A stretch of 64,000 nt of DNA from Gymnogyps californianus (taxonomy: Eukaryota > Chordata > Aves > Accipitriformes > Cathartidae): assembly GCF_018139145.2 (NCBI RefSeq), contig NC_059475.1:11022437-11086436 (forward strand), given 5' to 3'. This document shows, piece by piece, positions 26,501-40,336 of the stretch. Within the stretch, counting starts at the first letter, position 1. Each line of letters starts with the position of its first letter. Below the pieces are notes generated by a model that was not told the origin of the DNA, did no database searches, and saw only the letters and a list, made by a program, of their open reading frames with translations. The position numbers and the translations under genes were made by a program.

Positions 26501-29500
26501 AGCTGTAGCTCTAAGCATTTCTCACTGGCTTTCTGGGCTAGCTGTGGATGTCAGAGCAATGCTCAGAGTTAAGAGGAGAATACAGATCCTGCAAGAGGTG
26601 TTAATCTTTTTGCTGAGAGAGAAAAGTATTCTAGAACAAAAAAGCCATGCTTCGGGGCACATTTTCCACTCTGCAGTTACAGAAGAAAGAAGGATTTCTT
26701 CCTTTGCCTAAGTGTCCGGTCATTAGTGACACACTGAAAAGTGGTCTTTTTTGTGTAGAACCATAGGCACCAATCTAGGTAATGCCAGGGTAACACGGTG
26801 GGAATTGTCATTTCCTCATGCCCAACCAGCATCTTTCACTTGCCGTCACAAGTCAATAGATGCAAAAAATAAAATAAAACACAACAAGAACAAAAAGAAC
26901 CCAACATCATCATTCTTAAAGCACTGCCAGAGCTTCCACTTAGACAAGAGCTGTTGGGCCTATTACAGCAGGTAATGAAATCCACTTCTCTGTGACAAAA
27001 TGGGACCTGATCATATGATTTTATTGCTTGTTTCTCTTTCCTGAAGAAGTTCTGTCCTCAAAAATGGTCTCTGCGCTTGACAATATTAATAATATTGATT
27101 CTGCTTGACAATATTTCAGGACTTTTGCAAAGACCCCTCGACTAGAGCTGAGCTGTAAAAAAATCCCATTTTTTTAAAAATGTAGCAGAATATGGTGTGT
27201 TGCCATGTCCACCAACTGTGAACATGACTTTTCATCAGCTATAGGGATTGATTTAATACAGCTGTAACCATGAGGCTTCTGAAAAGTAGAATGGGACCTC
27301 TGGGACTCTGCAAGCCTCCCTGACACTTCAAGAGAGGCACTCTATGTCCAGATTTCTCTCTTAGGGACTAAAACCACCACACCAGGCAAAAAGGAGTCTG
27401 TGATAGCTTCAGAGCAATTCTGTTCCTGAACAGAAGTGCTGGCTCTGGGAAGGTGAGAGTGGGAACCACAGAGAAGAAGGGGCCAGGAGTTACTTTCTTT
27501 CTTCAACAGCGCACGGCAGTGACAACATCTGCAGAGCGAGCACAGGGTGCCGTGCCAGGCATAGATGCTATACATATCCCACATGCCCAACAGAAGAGTC
27601 ACTTCACCTTCACCTTGCTTCACCAGTGCTTTGGAACAGCTGTGGGGAGAGAAAGATTAAGCCTATGGAAGAGGTGGCTTCAGGGATATTTCTGGGCAGG
27701 CCTTCAAAGCTCGTTCCTTAGCTACATTTCCATGGGTGTCCCATGAAGACTACAATGAATAGTCAGTCATCTTGATCCTTCCCCAGGTCAACGCAACAGA
27801 TCCCAGGGAGAAGGGACTCAGTTCCAGATTCTTTTTAGAGCTAATGGTATCTCACAGTTGTTTCATTCCTCACACCCTGGCAGCATATGTTAGTGAAACA
27901 TGACACTGAGGGCCTCTCTCCCTCTCCATCTCATGACAAGCCTGAAGAGATCAAGAATCAGTCAGTCTGGGGTGGGAGTCAGTAACAGTGATTCTAGGAG
28001 ATGACCTATCTGCTTCTCTGTGTAGGGCATAAGGAAAGGGAGTAAGGACAGCCCACAAAGCTAACAGTCAATCATGGAGTGACCCTTCTGCTTCTGGTGG
28101 GTACAGTAGCTACCTACCTGTAGCTTCCCTGGCCCAGCAAACTAATTCTGAGCATGCTGGGGATGGAGGAACCAGGATCTTACAGACTGCACAAGTCTGA
28201 GAGATACGGCATTGTGCAGTCCACCATCTGTGCTAACTCCAAGTCTGAAAGATTCCAATGCAGCATTTTACCTTCCCCCAAAATATCAGAGCTAGTCTGA
28301 AGAGGCTGCTATGTAAACCCTTTGCTAATACACCTGCACAGAGCAAAAGAACATCCATCAGGGTCAATATTAGAAACACCACGCCACAGGGCTATCCCTG
28401 GAAGAGCCAGCACCAGTGGAAATGTGGCATGTTTTGCTCTGTTTGGTTGCACACTCACCATGGATCATGTGAATGGCTCTGAGTTTACTGCTGTGGGAGC
28501 ACAACTGGCATCTTTGAAGCTTGCTGCTGAACTCCTCTGTATTGAGGAAGAGGGTAGCCCCTGTTCTTGACAGATCAACAGGTCATCCTGTTGTCATGAG
28601 GCTGCTGTGGTGCAGGCTAGCTGTGCTGTCTTGTGGGCTGTTGGCAGCCCCTGGCTCTCCATGTACGTATTAGCCAGACTAACATGGGTGCAGCTGAGAG
28701 GGTGATGAAAGGGCAAGGTTTTTGCTGAACATCCTATGAAACTTGTGAGGAGTTAAATGTTAGAAAGTGTGGATATTCATAGGGTTTGACCTCCAAAGAT
28801 GCTAAAGTGACAATCTAGAGGATTTTTGTTTGAAGGAACAAAAGCCTAGTCTTCACAATATTTGGGCACCTAAATCCTATCTGTATTAGCAGGCGCTAGG
28901 TCTTTGAGGATGTAGGACAGCAATTCAGATTTATTTAGACCAGTGCCCACCACAGTCCTAGTGCTTCAGGCTCCTGGTTGACTAAGACTTGGAGCCAGAC
29001 AGTAAGGAATGCTTGATATTAGCAGTGAGGTGGATGTATCTGACAAGTTCAAGTAAATTAGCCATGGTCATGGTGGAAACAGGGTGGCAGAGTAAGGAAA
29101 GGAAATCATCTTATTGCCAGAGACATGGGTCAATGCCTAAACTACGGTACTGTACTTCATTTCAGAAGTCATGAGCAGTCCTAACCGAAGAACTAAACCA
29201 ATCAAACTCTTCTCAAAATGTAACTGGCTTGTTCGTTGCTGCAACCAGAAGCAGATCTAAATAAGAATAATAATATGATGAACTGATGGTACAAAATAAA
29301 GTTACAACAATAATTAAACACAGAACTCTATTTAGCAATGCAGGTTTGATTATTAATCTTGCTGGGTTAATGTTTTGGCTAGGAGGCAGTTAAACTTTTG
29401 TATTTTGAATTTGATCTTGTTTTGTCATGGAATTAATTTGAAAGTTCTGTAGGTGGTATCTATCAAAAAAACTTCCAGTCTGAAGCACATGATTAGCATA

Positions 29501-32500
29501 GGACAAATATCCTATCTTGATTTGCATTTGTGATCACATCAAAAATTTTCCTTAAATCAAGACACTTTAATACCCACACATTCTCTATCTAGCCACTGGG
29601 AAGCAGGTCCTGTGGGGTCAGGTAGACCACTCTGGGCTATTTCATAGCAAAACAGTTAATCTGCTTCACAACAAACTGTCACACTTTAGGAAAAAGCAGT
29701 TCCTGAATTAGAGACAGGCCTCAAATGGTCTCCACAGACGCCAACTCACCAGTAGCCTGATTCAGATATCCCATCTGTCTGAACGTCTATTGCATTTCTT
29801 CAGACCTTTGGGTACGTTAAAAAAAGTATTTTTTGCTGCCTCTCTTCCCCCTCTCACCCTCCTCCTGCAACATCACCTCTTCTAGGATGTAATGCCCCCA
29901 AATGGCTTTGGGGCAACTTTTACAAAGGAGTCCCATTTTGGATGCTGTTCTGACTCACCACAGAAAGAATAGTCCTCTCCCCTCTTCACACGGTAGTGTA
30001 CACTCCTAATTTTGTGATGCAAAAGCCCTGAACCAAATCCATCCCTAATGTAACTCTACTGAATTCAATGAAATGACTCCAAGAATTGGTTTGCCTCCTG
30101 GTTTTAAATCCAGAAAAGTGCCTTATCCAGCATAAAAGTAGAAACTTAATACACATTTTGGTGTGTTAGACAGCCTCGTCATCACAGTACTGTATTTGCT
30201 TTTGAATAGGCTTATTATCCATATCTGTGTTACTTCTAAATCTGGATATTGCATTTGTTACGCAAAGAAAGAAAATTAGTTTTACTACTTGAGATAGGGA
30301 CTGCTGAGACAGCTGAGTTTCAGCATATGTTAATAGTACAACTGTCCTCATTTAAAGAGATATTCAAACCTCTAATAAAATTTTCTTTTTTTAAAGATTT
30401 CCTCTACTAAAGTGCATGTAACTACCATGTACCATTGCCATCTAGTGGAAAGGTAAGTAAGAACACAGGTTTCCTTCACTTTAATAGCTGTCCATGATGA
30501 TCACTGATGATTATTTTAGCTAATTTGGAAAACCTCTAGAAAGCATACTGTAAAGTCCATACATCTCTCAATGCCTGCCCTGCTCTCAGGGAAATCGATA
30601 GCTTCCTGTTTATCTTTTGGTATGCTAAAAAGAAGTGTTTGACTGCTGTTAGCAATCTTACTGATAAAGAGTTTTTCTTCTGAAACAGAGGAAACTTAGC
30701 TTGTTTTCTTATCTTTGACTAAATATAACATTCACTAACTTAATTGAAATACAGCATGTTAGTGGATACGCATCGTCAATAAGGATGTATTTCAGAGACA
30801 ACTGCTGTGAAAGGGGAGGTGATCGTACAGCAGAAATAGAAATAATGCTATAGTAATGCAGCTTCTCCTTGGCTTGTCTAAAAGAATGAAATTAACACAG
30901 CTTTTTGCAATTAAAAGCATACGCAAGTTTTGGGCAGGCTGGCAGATCAAGCATTAAATTGAGGAGCTTCTCCACAAAAACTCTGGTCAGGCTTATTTCC
31001 TGTAGCCATTTGTTTAATGAGTTTACATCTGCTGTAACATTCAAAGAAGTCAGTAGAGCTCAAGTGTTTGACAGCTGCTCTTAAAAACCCAAGGAGGATG
31101 CACTTTGCTCATCTTCCTCACAGACTTTAGATAAGGATGAGAAATGTCACAGAGATCCACTGGAAAGCCTCAAAGGCAAAATACATGATATCGAGTTTTA
31201 CTAGATTCTTGATCATTTACAGTTCACCCTAAAACTCCCACACATTTGTTTCTTAATGTCCCTCATGCTCCGTTAAACCTCACTGCAGCAATGTTCCCAT
31301 AGGAATGTGGCCACTTGCCAGACTCTCTCATGAACATTTCATTAATCTTCTTGGCTCTCATACAAACTACAAAACATTATTTGTTAGCAATTTAACTGTT
31401 TTGCTCCCAAATGTGCCAGAAATGTGATCTTTGCTATGCTTTCATTCAAGAATACATGAGGATAATTATACAGTAAATGAAATGAGTTTTTTTACATTTA
31501 GCAAGATACAGTGCCAAGAAAGGTAAACTGATTATATCTTGTTTCTGGAATTAATTCTCATGCTATCCTGAAACACAAATCATTCTCAAATGTTAAGATC
31601 TAACTTATACTTACCAAAATACATCTTTAGATACAGTTTTATTTCAGTACATTACACAATGATCTCTGACTTCTTTAATAATTTAGACCATACCATATAA
31701 TCTACCTACTTCAGAGGATAACTTAATAGAAAATACTGACTATTTCTGTTTTCTGGAAGTCTGGCCTGACTGACCCATGTCCAATGCTGTTGCGAAAAGA
31801 CTATCACTGGCTTTGCAATAAATATGAAGAGTCTGTTAGCATGCAAAGCTTTGAAAGCACACAAGACTTGCTAGACAGAAGGAAAATAATTTAGAAAAAA
31901 GCAACTTCATCCTCTGCAGAGCAGGGAGGACTTAATTCTAGATATACGGATACACTTTTATTTCATAAAATGGGAAGCTTCAGAGTGGTATCAGTGGATA
32001 AAGCTGTCCTCAGGTGCATATAACACTAAGAGTATAGAAGCAGGTTTTACCACTCAATTTCATCTGGGCTTAAAAAACCAACAGTATCACATAGAGAGAC
32101 ACGCAGATGCAACTCAACTTCATGTGAGAAGTGCAACCTCTTCATTTTCGAACTTTGCAGTATCACAAGCAATAACCTTCATATGTGTCAACTCCACGGG
32201 TTTTTTTGTAACTAATCTATAAGCAGTTCAGTTCATTCCTCAAAACCCATTTTCACTTTGCAACAATGTGACTGTTTTCAACAATTTGCTTCCATGGCAC
32301 TGTATGCAAAGTGGTATGCATCTGCAACTGGGGGATGAAATGAAGAGTAAAGAGTGGATAAAGACTGCAGCCATTTAAAAGGACAGGATCAGAGAATTAA
32401 AGGGAGGGAAATGAACAATAGCACATTTATAGGTCTTTCTGTTTTCTCTTCTGACTTCTGTAAGTGCACACAAGAAACCAAAACATTTGGGATGTATCCA

Positions 32501-35500
32501 AACTCAGGCACTTTTGAGGTTTTCCCAGCACTTTTCTGGCTTAATATTATTCTGCAATATAATGGGCAGAGACATGTAGCCATACTCTCCGTATTGTGCA
32601 GTCACTAAATTGCAGTCTGTGTGAACAGACACATATTTGACCAGCCATGAATGAAGCAATGGCCACAGGCTGTTTGCTGGGTCAGAATTTGGATTTTTTT
32701 CTTAGAATAATCCTTAGGGGAGAAGAAAAAAGTATTGCAAATTATGTTGCAGAATGTGCTGGATTGTGGCAAAAACTGATTGATACATGCTCTTTCAATC
32801 CTACCTTTTAAAATTATAGCAGGGGGATGAGTGGGGAAGTGTTATGAGTGCGTCCATAGAATATAAGAGGTTAATGATAGAAATAAGAATCTCTATCAGT
32901 TGTTACATGCAGCAAGATGAAGAAACCATTCAAAGCTTTTAATGTTGCTTGGAGAAAAGGAACAGGAATGACATATTGCTTAAGATCAGTTGGAAAAAAA
33001 TAGGTTTTTGGTGAGACAACGGCATGATCAGCTGCACAATTTTGATTGTATGGATTGTGGGTTGATCAACTAGCTTAACCAGGGAGAAGGGACACCTAGA
33101 AGATGAGGTAGGTCATAAGGTATGATCAGATGAAGGGGGGTTTGGGAGCTGGGAATTTTTGAAGGGTTAAAGTAGGTAGGAAAAATTTGGTAGAAAAGCT
33201 CATACAAGATCTCAGGAGACTCAGTCAAGGAGGAAATAACCAATGGAGGGGGGAAGGCACCCAAGAAAGTATCTGTTGTTCTTAGATGGTGATGGGACAG
33301 CTGATGCAGCTCTTTTAGCACTGGACTGAGAGTACTCACCTGCAGTATTGCAAGGGTTAAAACCAGTCCAGAGACAAGCACATATGTAATTTGCCATTTG
33401 GAATGAGCACTCCCAATTTAGCTTTCAACCGGTGGCAAAGCCTAGTCATAGCCGTGAGATGCCAAATACTAATTTAGGCAAAGCTATGCTGCTATATACT
33501 CTTGGAAGCTGTATGATTAGAAGAAGTCAATAGAGTATAACTGACCTAATTTCTTATTTTTATTTCATAACTAAAAGCAACTCAAGGGAACCCTGAGCAC
33601 AGAGACTTGCTCAACCCACATCATAATTGCACTGGCTGCTTGAACTAGCTGGTTGGCTAGAATTGGATTCTGATTAAATTGTAAGACCTTTTTTCCAAAT
33701 GGCAAAGCTCTCCTCCCTGCAATTCCTGAGAGTCCCATCCGAGAATTACAGTGTAAAGAGAAAGAGAGTGCATAGTGTCAGACAGCCTCTGTTGTTGCCC
33801 CCAACAAGTTATAAATAATTATAGGATACTTACAGTACTCTGTACTAGAGAAAGCCAAGATCAAGGCCAAGTGTCACAGTCCTCCCTGAAAATAATTGCA
33901 GCTTGCAATATAATCCTACATACTCTAGCAATATGTAGTCTAAATAGAAATGAACAGGATAGCACTGGATTGTGGGTGGTGGAATTGTACCAGACCCTGG
34001 GAATTTTACGTTAATTAAGAAATGCTGATTAATAGAGAACGGTAAGTTTTAATAAGCCAGCAATAAAAGAGAAATTGCGTTTAAATAACAGGCGTGTCTT
34101 GATTCCCTGGAACAAATCTTGGGATTTTTAATCAGGGGAATTCACCTAGTGGAAAATTTTGCCTGACTTAAGACAGCACAAGTTTTCTTTTCACTGCGGT
34201 TTAACTCCCTATCCCAGAGGTCTGCCTGGGTAACTGAGCCATTGGGAAAGAGGTCTTAGAAGCAGCAGAAGTTACAGTCTCGATACCAAAATTACTGGGT
34301 GAGGTTGTGTCATACTAAAGGAGAGAATAGAGGATCACAACACTTCTGGGGTTAAAGTGTTAAGGTACATGCAAAAGACCCAGCAACACAAGATAGTTGA
34401 GCTTATTTCCTGAAAGTGCTCAGAATGCAAGTTACAGGTCTGCTAGGAAAGATATTAATAAAGGTGCTGGGACTGTGCTGCCCCAGCAAGATCCATCCTC
34501 TATCTCACATCAGGGTACAACTGCTTCTTCCCCCTTCTAGTAGTACAACTACACATAACTTCCTTAACCACAAAGTGAAGGAAAGCCCTGGACCTTTTCT
34601 GTTACTGAGCACACATGGTAACAGGGACATCCTGAGGTTTGATGCAGGCTTCCTTGCACACATATCCCAAAAGGAGACAGAGCTGACTCAGAGAAACTTG
34701 CCCATTAGTATCCTATCTTCACATCATGCTCTGCACCCTGGTGGATCATACAATACTTTGTAGATTATATAAAGAAGCTCTGTTCAATGGAGGGACATTA
34801 TTGTAAGCATAAACCAGGAATCCAGACAGTTTTGGTAATCCAACCTCAAACAATGTGGGCAGAGAAAATCTACTGTGGCTAATGAAAAATGAAAAGCAAG
34901 GTCTAGTTATCAGCAATGGAATTTCAGAAATTAACACTCAAAACTTCCAACTGAGGAATACGTATGTTCCTGAAAAGCAGTGTAACTGTTCAAAATGACA
35001 GTAGATAAATTGGTGCCCTAAATCTGCTTCCTACCAACTTGGTAACCTGCCATAGTGATTGGGAAGTGCAATAGTGATTGGGAAGTTGTAGCAAATTCAT
35101 TGCCAGACTATCTTTCTTTTATGGGAGGACAATGTCCCTCCAAGACAGAAAAAACTCTGAATCTGGACATGGAGCTCTGGCTAAATGAAGCTGAGTCTGC
35201 TACGTGCCTCTAATTTCTTTGCTTTGATGAAAGTCCTAATGTCACCACTTAGGCAATGAGAAGGTGAGTTAGGGCTTTATCAGGACTAACTGGCGGCAGG
35301 CAGAGTTGAAGGCAGATCTTGATTAAGTGCTCTAAGCAACTGGAATTAAATTCTGGGACTGCAGAGTCTGGGAAGTAGTGGTCCACATGCAAGTTTTCAT
35401 TTCAGAGCCCCTCAAACTAAGCCCCTTTTAAAACCTGACCTTTTTCCTCCAGCTCTCCTCTTCATGCTACAAGTAAACTCATGGAACCTGCCAAAGTAGA

Positions 35501-36512
35501 AAACTAACTTATTAGTCACAGGACAGTTGGTGGCACACAGAGCATACTCCTGATTAATTTATCAGTCTAGGTTATTTTACGGCCAGCTGGCCCACCCTCA
35601 TTGTGTTATATGAGCATGTTGCAAACTATAGAGTGTTCACACAAAGATACATTTCTCTCTCTTCCCCTCACCCTCTGCTTTTATTTTGTGCTTGTTTCTT
35701 TAGAGATCTTGGTGTTGTGGGAAGGCTCCACCAAGTATCTGTATGGCTGCTTCTCATTTGCATTAAGAGTCCCTAAGGTGCCATGAAGAAATCAGGCCTT
35801 GATTTCTGTGAGGGTCAGAGAGGGGTGGTTTTGTTTTCCTGTTTTTGTTTTAATTCTTTTAAAACTGTGTAAATACAATTAGTATTGCTTCCGTTTTGAC
35901 AGGCAACACTCAGTAGTAGCTCAGATTACCTTCTCTGCAATTTATATTTCAGGAGTTTCTTTGATTTTGGTATTGCTTTATTAAGAGAAGGTACAGTGAC
36001 TCAATTAGAAATACTGATAGGGATCCTGACCAATTCAATCTTTACATTTTATCTTAAGAAAGAAAGAAAATAAAAGTTCCCAGATAGCAAAATTATGAAA
36101 ATCACAAAGGGAAGTGCCACCTAAGACTGTACTTCTATCGAAAATATAACCACCACAAACTTGTTTTCCACTTATCTGAATCAAGACTGGGACTAATCTC
36201 CCAATGTGTTAGAATTGTGCATTTCTTTTTTTGTTCTTTTATAATTTGCAAGGCAAACAAACAAACAAGATTAATTACAATACTTTAACATTCTGTCAAA
36301 CAAGGCAGTTCTGTTGCTTACTTTTTAAGCTAGTGCATTCATGGGAATCTTTTTTTTTTTAGCATTATCTCATAAAAAAACACATGTAAGTTTAGCACAA
36401 ACCATAAAAACGTATTGTAGACTTCAGCTAATCTAGTATCTTTCACTTGTAAGGAGGATTTGGGTGGAGGCCAAGTTAATTAAAACCAGAATAGAAATGT
36501 GTTCTATTCATA

Positions 36513-36534
36513 TGAGTCATATACCTCTGACTCA
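36513..36534. promoter_or_regulatory. Paired AP-1-like sites
   Basis: TGAGTCA at 36513-36519 and TGACTCA at 36528-36534, with starts 15 bp apart. Both are exact AP-1 (TRE) consensus matches in non-coding DNA between PARVA and the CpG island. Possible enhancer; unproven. Confidence 0.3.
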
Positions 36535-38698
36535 CAATAGAGTCTGTGCAGCTAATGGGTTAATTTGTCCCGATAACACAGAAAAAATGAAGCTAGAGGT
36601 TATGACACTGTTTGAACCAAGTGCTGGTTTCAGACAGTAGATGTACAAGGTTTTTATGCAATTAAGAATACAGATCTGCTCTAATGATGTCCTTTCTGTC
36701 TATTCAAGTGCCGTTACAAACAGTTCAGGAAGATCTGGAGGTACAGAAGGCTTAGAAATCCAGGACTGACACCTTCAATACTCTACTATTGTAACAATAT
36801 GCACATGAAAGTTTTTAAGCTACTGTCACATAGAGGAAAGTCTGTATCACATGCATGTAACTTGCAATGCTGGCAATTTCCTCCTAGTTGATTGCCCTGC
36901 AGCACTTCAATGGGGAAAATTCCTCCTCAAGCAACCTAACAAACCCACACACTTACTTGCCTCAGTGGCCTGATGCTGAGCACCTACATCTTTACCACAG
37001 GAAGTGTGGTAATCATTTAAGCTAACAGCCTTTGTAACTCCTCTGGTCCCTTTTCCCCTGGAGACTGGCATTCTACACAAGCCTCATTGGTAACTTTCTA
37101 GCTCCTTGTTTTACACCACAACTTAGAGGCACAGATAGGGTACAGAAAGGGGAACTTCGTTCCTAATCCATATCTATCATGATCTTCTGTGTAAAGTTAG
37201 AGAAGTTCACTTACAGCTTTCCTCCTCCCACATTCCTGCAAGATTGTGAGCCTTTCAAGACGAGGACTGTATCATAGCATGCATTCACGGAACTGCTAGT
37301 GCAACAAACCCTGTAGGCAGGGATATAAACCAAACAGCAATAATAAGCACACCTGAGTTATATCTGCCTAAAACTTAGTGCCAAGGTTGAAAGCAGACAG
37401 CAGCATTCTGCTACTCTGCAGTTGATTTAATTATCTGATCTCCAAGGGCCTCACAAGAGAAGACATAAATTATCCTGGTTTCTCAGCCCTCATGCAGGTG
37501 AAACTCTTAATGAATACAAGAGTGGACAAGAAGCATATATCTTTTATGAGCTAATTTATAAAGTGGCTATAAGGGATCCTTTGAGGAAAGTAGGCCTTAA
37601 AAGCAATGGTTTTGTGGGTATAATTATATAGGATTCTGCTAGGATGTGAAGACAATACAGTGCAGGCCTCAGTGTAAATGTGACTGAGGCTTCCCACAGT
37701 GATACGAGTATTTATCCATTTCCAGGTAAAACAGACCCAAAGAAACCACAAGGACTTTTCTCACATATTTAAGGTTAATTCAGTATTTTGCTGAATTGAG
37801 GCTACAGTCCTCAGCACCTTGCAAGTTTCAGACTGCGCACTCCCCCCTTGTGTAAGTATTGCCACCCAATCAAAAACAAACACCAAAAAAAAAGAAAGGA
37901 AAATTACATTAAAAAAAAAGAAAAAAGAAAAAAAGGAAAGTTCTGGTCACAGCGATTTTCCCCCACCTCCCTGCACATAATTTAATAGCCCTCATCTGTT
38001 CATCTAACAGTTAAAAGTTTGGCATGTGATCCAATGGACTAATCATTCAGAGACATGACTACAGTCAGCACCGTTCATTCCTCCCGGCATCAAAAGCCCT
38101 AAGCATGTATGGTGCTGATTAGTCACAGCTGAAGACTTCAGAGCCTCAACATGCTAGTTTAGTATTAATTTTCACCTAACTGGAAATGCAGACATCCAGG
38201 AGAGGGAGGAATAGTTAAAGCATGTTTTCAGGCTTATTCCCGATAAAATTAAACTGAGCCAAGTAGGAAACAGTCTGTGCAGTCTGCCACAACATGGAGA
38301 TCTTAGAAGGGAAGCAGAAGATGCTCTTCCTGTTTTCCCTCCCCAGCCCATGTGAGGGACATGGCCCCAGGCAGATTTTCTGCTCTTCACACAGAATATA
38401 GGCACCAAGGTTGCAATCCTGGAAAATATGTTTGAGCACCACCTCCCCCTGAAGCCATCTAAATTTCACCCTCAATTTTCAATTGAAAAATCCCTAGCAT
38501 TTTATGCCTGCACATGTTCAAAGCTGACCCAGTCTCAATGGGACTGAGTAGTTCTAGCTTTAATCTGGCTGGGATCCAAAAATGAGATGTAGCACTCAGT
38601 CCAGTACTTGTGCTCGGAGAAGGCTCAGAAAACCTCAACTGGCTTTACAGACAAAATGCAGTTGTGTCTGCCGTTTTCCTAAAACACAGCTTTTTGGT

Positions 38699-38720
38699 TG
38701 ATGTGATGCTCATCACATCA
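38699..38720 (+). repeat. Short palindrome in a GATG-rich patch
   Basis: GATGTGATG and CATCACATC face each other across 2 bp, extended by one T/A pair, within a run of GATG/CATC words that continues to about 38750. Confidence 0.7.
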
Positions 38721-40092
38721 CATGATGCGATGTAGATGATGTGGTGCTCACCTTCCCATGTGAGCTCACCTAATGGCTAGAGAACAGGTAGGAAGCAGGG
38801 GTTGAAACTATTATTTGCTTTGCCCGAGGAAATGTAAACCTAACTCTGGCTGCAGGCTGTGTGGGGTAAGAATACCTTCTCCTGGGGCTGTTTTGACAGC
38901 AGAGTCCTGGAAGAGAGGCGTGAGAGTGACCAAAGCTCAGCAGGAACTTTGCATTGAAACAAATGTGATGTTAGTCCTGGTTCCTCTTCAAAATGTGTTT
39001 TGGTATTTTAGCACCCTTTGATTGACTAAAATACAGAAGCAGGCCTTACAGGAGGCCCAGAATACAGGTTCTTCCCCCAAATCCTCTTCCACCTTTTCAA
39101 CAACCTAACCACCAGTTACGCTCCCTTTTCTGCTCTCTTTCTCTCTCTGTCAGTTAATGTGGAATTACTTTATACACAGAGTTGCAACTTCAGCTTATGA
39201 GTCGACAGTGCCCCTCTAACAACGCTAAAAAAAGCATATCACCCTTAAATTCATATTGCAGGTTACGGCACTCTTCTAAGAAGGAGAAATAACTCCCACA
39301 GGTGCAGAAGGGGATTAAACCCAGATCTTTTACTTTCTGGGTGAATAGCAATGAAGAAATTGAGGTAGCCAGACTGTGGCCCTTTTGTTGTACTGCAATG
39401 TATGAAGAAGAGCAAGTCTACTTGCTCTTCAGGACTAAATCCATAAAATTCAGGACAAAAGCCGTAAGTGCATATGGTGGGGCTTAAGACCATGGATCCT
39501 AAGCAGACAGAGATACTTCTTTCCAGCCCTGAGTAATAGGCTGGGATTGAAGAATGGCATTAAAACTCACCCTGTCGTTAGTGTTCCCTGTTGATTAGGC
39601 AGCTCTGCTTGGTGATTTCAGCTTTACAAGCAGACCTAAAGATCAAACACCTGCTTCTGGATTCATTCCAGTAATTCAGTGGCTAAAAATGTCGATCTGT
39701 AGCACTTTAGATGCCTATATTTTTGACTGGTTCCAAGTTCTGCACTGAAGCTCCTGCATTAAAGGGTCACAACAAAAACAAGTTTATAAATAAATAGATC
39801 TCAAAATCTTCCTAAATGCAGTTATTTTCTGAAATGGACAGTTTACTTTTGATCATTTTAACATTTCACTAACGTTTTGCTAAATTTCAAATTAACAAAA
39901 TTACTCTGTAGAAAATTGCATTATACCCAGCTGCAATATCACCACTAAAATGTTCAGCACAGTAATATTAAAGCAAAGGTATACTTTGCTATTTTGAGTC
40001 AAATACGGCATTTTCCTGACCTGCTGCTGTTAATCATTTCAAGCATATGTTTACATGGCTGTTTTTGCCAACCCACTTTCAGCTGTCACCAG

Positions 40093-40158
<66 letters not shown>
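40093..40158 (+). repeat. Poly-C tract, 66 bp with a single G
   Basis: Sixty-five C and one G (40123) in a row, flanked by AT-rich DNA with no LTR or other element. It lies about 170 bp beyond the candidate PARVA poly(A) signal. The minus strand is poly-G, so quadruplex formation and sequencing error are both likely. Confidence 0.95.
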
Positions 40159-40160
<2 letters not shown>

Positions 40161-40330
40161 ATAATAATAAACACTAGTACACCCACAAAGAGGTAACTGA
40201 AAATGGGTTAGATGCATAGAGAGGTCTGGAAGCTCCAAGAACATAAACCATACAGCCTTCCTAATTTTTTGTCATATATCTCATACTTTGACCCAACAAC
40301 AACATACAGTGTTGATTCTCAGGTGCAAAT

Positions 40331-40336
40331 TTTATT
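40331..40336 (-). terminator. PARVA: Candidate distal PARVA poly(A) signal
   Basis: AATAAA on the minus strand with a GT-rich downstream element (TGTATGTTGTTGTTGGG) starting about 23 nt further on. Cleavage would fall near 40312-40320. Confidence 0.4.

Larger units (their letters stand above)
23561..40092. other. Intergenic; no gene recognised
   Basis: About 16.5 kb of AT-rich DNA between the CR1 copy and the poly-C tract. The longest frames (33070-33381 minus, hydrophobic and Leu/Pro/Ser-rich; 34416-34763 plus) lack recognisable domains, splice context or a start context. Small items: a 16-bp direct duplication at 35052-35086, two AP-1 type motifs at 36513-36534, an A/G-rich run at about 37886-37940, and a short palindrome at 38699-38720. 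Confidence 0.6.

Noticed and set aside
33070..33381. 103-codon minus frame with hydrophobic, Leu/Pro-rich product, considered as a retroviral remnant
   Set aside because: No recognisable motif, no neighbouring LTR and no continuation in adjacent frames; probably chance. A protein search would settle it.
34416..34763. 115-codon plus frame
   Set aside because: No recognised family, no promoter, no splice partners.
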